From NCBI GenBank assembly GCA_965262055.1, contig CBDHEI010000001.1, positions 186,001 through 250,000 on the forward strand: 64,000 nt of DNA, read 5' to 3'. The DNA is from G958296245 sp965262055 (GTDB taxonomy: Bacteria > Chloroflexota > Dehalococcoidia > Lucifugimonadales > G958296245). The position numbers were made by a program, and so were the translations under genes. The notes beneath the pieces are model-generated. The model worked only from the letters and a program-made list of their open reading frames with translations, was not told the origin of the DNA and did no database searches. Shown here one piece after another: positions 62,884 through 64,000 of this stretch (its first letter is position 1; the number at the start of each line of letters is the position of its first letter).

Positions 62884-64000
62884 CCCGAATCCACCGAAAG
62901 ACGACTTTGGGGACAGTCCTTGAAGAAGCCAGAGGGTGCTCCTCTGAATCTGGGAGAATGGTTTTGAAACAGAAAACCGCCCGGAAACAAGGAGCACCCA
63001 GTAGATGCTGCCACAGAACAATCCCGACCGTATCGGCGTCGTCTTTGACGACCACCGCCTGGTGGCCAATGCCGGCCTGCTCCTGCCGGCCACCCTTGCA
63101 CAGCACCTGGGCCTGCGGGAACTCGCCGACCATCACCTCGACCTCGGCTGCGCACCGGGGCGGGCGAACACGGGGGACAAACTGCTGACGCTGGTCGCTT
63201 CCGCGCTGGCGGGCGGCGACTTCATCGACGACGCCGATGCGCTGCGTGCTGGTGGGACGGTCGGTGTTCTCGGCTGCGTGGTCAAGGCGCCATCCACCCT
63301 GGGCACCTTCCTGCGCAGTTTCCGGTGGGGGCATGTCCGTCAACTCGACCGGGTGAGCCGCCAGTTGCTGGCACGCGCATGGGCCGCTGGGGCCGGACCC
63401 GGCGACTCGCCCCTGACCATCGACCTGGACTCCACCATCTGCGAGACCTATGGACTGGACAAAGAAGGGGCGCGACACCACAACTACACCGGCGCGCGGG
63501 GCTATCACCCACTGCTGGCCATCGCCGCCGGAACCGGCGATGTGCTGATGTCCCGGCTGCGCGAGGGCCGTGCCAACACCGCTCGCGGCGCTGCCCACTT
63601 CCTGCGTGAAACGGTGGGGCGGGTGCGCTACGGTGGGGCCAGCGGCCAACTCACGGTGCGCGCCGACAGCGGTTTCTACGCCCACGCTCTCGTCGCCGTC
63701 TGCCGCGAGATGGGTGTCCGCTTCTCCATCACCATCCGCCAGCACAAAGGCCTGCGGGAGTTGATTGAGGCGATCCCCGAGCAGGACTGGACGCCGATTC
63801 CCTACTGGATGGACGGCGCCGCCGATGTGGCCGAGACCACCTATACCCCCTTCCAGAGTGAACCCGACGCCGCGCCGGTGCGGCTCATCGTCCGGCGGGT
63901 GAAGCCCACGCCCGGTTCCCAGTTGGCCCTCTTCGCCACCTACAGCTATCACGGCTTCATCACCGACCGGGACGGGGAAACCCTGGAACTGGAGGCCGAT
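62884..64000 (+). mobile_element. IS-A copy 2, cut by the window edge
   Basis: Left inverted repeat CCCGAATCCACCGAAAGAC at 62884-62902, preceded by GTAAG. The ribosome-site-hiding arms recur at 62934-62943 and 62990-62999. The right end lies outside the window. Confidence 0.88.
63005..64000 (+). CDS. IS1380-family transposase (IS-A copy 2), 3' end outside the window
   Basis: 332 codons of the 441-residue protein are present, nearly identical to 16182-17507 (CAPGRANTG for CASGRANTG, for example). The first two catalytic Asp segments (LTIDLDSTICETYG, TVRADSGFY) are visible; the Glu region lies beyond the edge. Confidence 0.88.
   Translation, partial: MLPQNNPDRIGVVFDDHRLVANAGLLLPATLAQHLGLRELADHHLDLGCAPGRANTGDKLLTLVASALAGGDFIDDADALRAGGTVGVLGCVVKAPSTLGTFLRSFRWGHVRQLDRVSRQLLARAWAAGAGPGDSPLTIDLDSTICETYGLDKEGARHHNYTGARGYHPLLAIAAGTGDVLMSRLREGRANTARGAAHFLRETVGRVRYGGASGQLTVRADSGFYAHALVAVCREMGVRFSITIRQHKGLRELIEAIPEQDWTPIPYWMDGAADVAETTYTPFQSEPDAAPVRLIVRRVKPTPGSQLALFATYSYHGFITDRDGETLELEAD

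Overview
The window is a GC-rich bacterial chromosome segment of about 64 kb. Gene content points to the phylum Chloroflexota, most likely a SAR202/Dehalococcoidia-type lineage. The reasons are repeated flavin-dependent luciferase-like (LLM) oxidoreductases, three Gfo/Idh/MocA dehydrogenases, tandem class III aminotransferases, a UbiA/UbiD/UbiX set of the late futalosine menaquinone type, and a DUF3090 + SCO1664-type gene pair. The phylum call is an inference from gene content; no rRNA gene is present to confirm it.

Layout. 1-15.9 kb is housekeeping and metabolism: the 3' end of a large secreted FN3/BACON protein, DUF1802, an EVE protein, a nitrilase, a broken HAD gene, an alpha/beta hydrolase, the overlapping ispD-ispF-cysS operon, Gfo/Idh/MocA genes, DUF3090-SCO1664, an inositol-monophosphatase family gene, an MFS exporter and mazG. 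16.1-17.8 kb is a complete IS1380-like element (called IS-A here). 17.9-26.7 kb holds a glutaredoxin-like gene, a lipoprotein, a PHP/LLM/Gfo group, ubiX-ubiA-ubiD, a nuclease-like gene and a CinA-NMN adenylyltransferase fusion. 26.8-32.6 kb is a decayed and mobile zone: a frameshifted ATPase remnant, then an IS256 element interrupted by IS-B, which is itself interrupted by IS-C. 33-38.3 kb holds a divergent malate synthase, a NYN protein and two class III aminotransferases. 38.5-39.2 kb is a five-gene tRNA cluster with a clear sigma70-type promoter. 39.3-45.9 kb holds an LLM gene, a MITE carrying an IS110 element, and an amidohydrolase-nitrilase-TIM-barrel group. 46.1-54.3 kb holds a single-chain restriction-modification enzyme, a NYN nuclease-like protein, IS-C copy 2, a glycine-rich membrane protein and a FAH-family protein. 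54.5-64 kb holds a second MITE copy, a lipoprotein resembling a detached subtilase prodomain, and a kexin-like multidomain subtilase gene broken by IS-B copy 2 and IS-A copy 2.

The strongest result is the IS110 element at 40724-41910. Its 5' non-coding end can be folded by eye into two stem-loop modules whose internal loops match its own target and its own ends. This is the arrangement expected of a bridge RNA. The insertion is inside a 176-bp MITE that also occurs intact at 54528-54703, so the empty site, the target and the core dinucleotide CT can all be read in this window.

Insertion history is also unusually legible. Target duplications (GTAAG, ACGT, CTTAG, CAGC, TTGA) and matching element lengths (IS-B is 1875 bp in both copies) let the IS256 transposase and part of the subtilase be rebuilt exactly. 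Five dispersed intergenic repeat families are present, and two of them have MITE-like terminal inverted repeats.
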